From assembly GCA_944323475.1 (NCBI GenBank), contig CALUSQ010000012.1, positions 1 to 53,535 on the forward strand: a stretch of DNA of 53,535 nucleotides. The letters run 5' to 3'. The translations under genes were made by a program, and so were the position numbers. Below the pieces are notes generated by a model. The model had not been told where the DNA came from. It did not search any database and saw only the letters and a list, made by a program, of their open reading frames with translations. This stretch comes from Candidatus Gastranaerophilales bacterium. Its GTDB lineage: Bacteria; Cyanobacteriota; Vampirovibrionia; Gastranaerophilales; Gastranaerophilaceae. Within the stretch, counting starts at the first letter, position 1. Each line of letters opens with the position of its first letter. Positions 53,493-53,535 of this stretch are shown piece after piece.

Positions 53493-53535
53493 ATGTCTGA
53501 TTTAAAAAAGCTTTTAGGAAAAAGAATTAGAGAAA
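53493..53535 (+). CDS. XRE-type HTH regulator, N-terminal fragment
   Basis: The first 14 codons, MSDLKKLLGKRIRE, before the window ends. The LGKRIRE wording is how many Cro/cI-type helix-turn-helix proteins begin. GAGGTG lies 7 bases before the ATG. It diverges from the membrane-protein gene, as phage and island repressors often do. The call rests on few residues. Confidence 0.5.
   Translation, partial: MSDLKKLLGKRIRE

Overview
The window is AT-rich and reads as the chromosome of an anaerobic, fermentative bacterium with two membranes. Outer-membrane signs are a large autotransporter and two TolC-type proteins. Anaerobic signs are two different [FeFe] hydrogenases and a Rex redox repressor with a recognisable operator. 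Gene content, base composition and a set of proteins with a short N-terminal FK(G/K/R) motif make me favour a gut Gastranaerophilales (Melainabacteria/Vampirovibrionia, non-photosynthetic relatives of cyanobacteria). That placement is inference; no rRNA gene is present to test it.

Layout. 1-2387 (minus): end of the ribosomal alpha/spc cluster, infA-rpmJ-rpsM-rpsK-rpsD-rpoA, with unusually structured gaps and a small palindromic repeat between rpsK and rpsD. 2769-5460 (plus): a radical-SAM protein and a GNAT-like protein sit inside the ribosomal cluster. 5507-8323 (minus): rpsE-rpmD-rplO-secY; adk and map are not beside secY. 8574-13820: a 1748-residue Pmp-like autotransporter. 14753-16858: gcvPB and a hypothetical gene. 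16908-26650: an acyl-CoA synthetase, a periplasmic-binding-protein/TolC fusion, an acyl-ACP thioesterase, EmrB, EmrA, MarR, and a divergent TolC with a strong operator palindrome between. Together these look like a fatty-acid release and export system. 26708-32611: a five-gene hydrogenase operon (2Fe-2S protein, PAS-containing sensory hydrogenase, PP2C phosphatase, 2Fe-2S protein, group-B-like hydrogenase) divergent from rex. 32613-38374: ABC-F ATPase, leuC, dGTPase-like HD protein, signal peptidase I and polyprenyl synthase. 38467-47980: accessory genes, including tandem CheR-like methyltransferases, a GH73-like muramidase, an M49-like peptidase, a DMT transporter, an acetyltransferase, and an HxlR regulator with a divergent metallo-hydrolase.

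48100-53535 is a mobile region. A BcgI-like type IIB restriction-modification pair is bracketed by 15-bp direct repeats of the 3' end of initiator tRNA-fMet. Beside the right repeat lie a decayed recombinase tail and a tRNA-fMet half that stops exactly at the anticodon loop. This suggests two successive integrations into one tRNA gene, the second continuing past the window with phased TACACAA repeats, two unknown genes and an XRE-type regulator.

The observations I rate highest are the double tRNA-fMet insertion scar with the BcgI-like system, the binding-protein/TolC fusion within the fatty-acid export cluster, the Rex-controlled hydrogenase signalling operon with an extra perfect palindrome in its promoter, and the break-up of the ribosomal operon by foreign genes.
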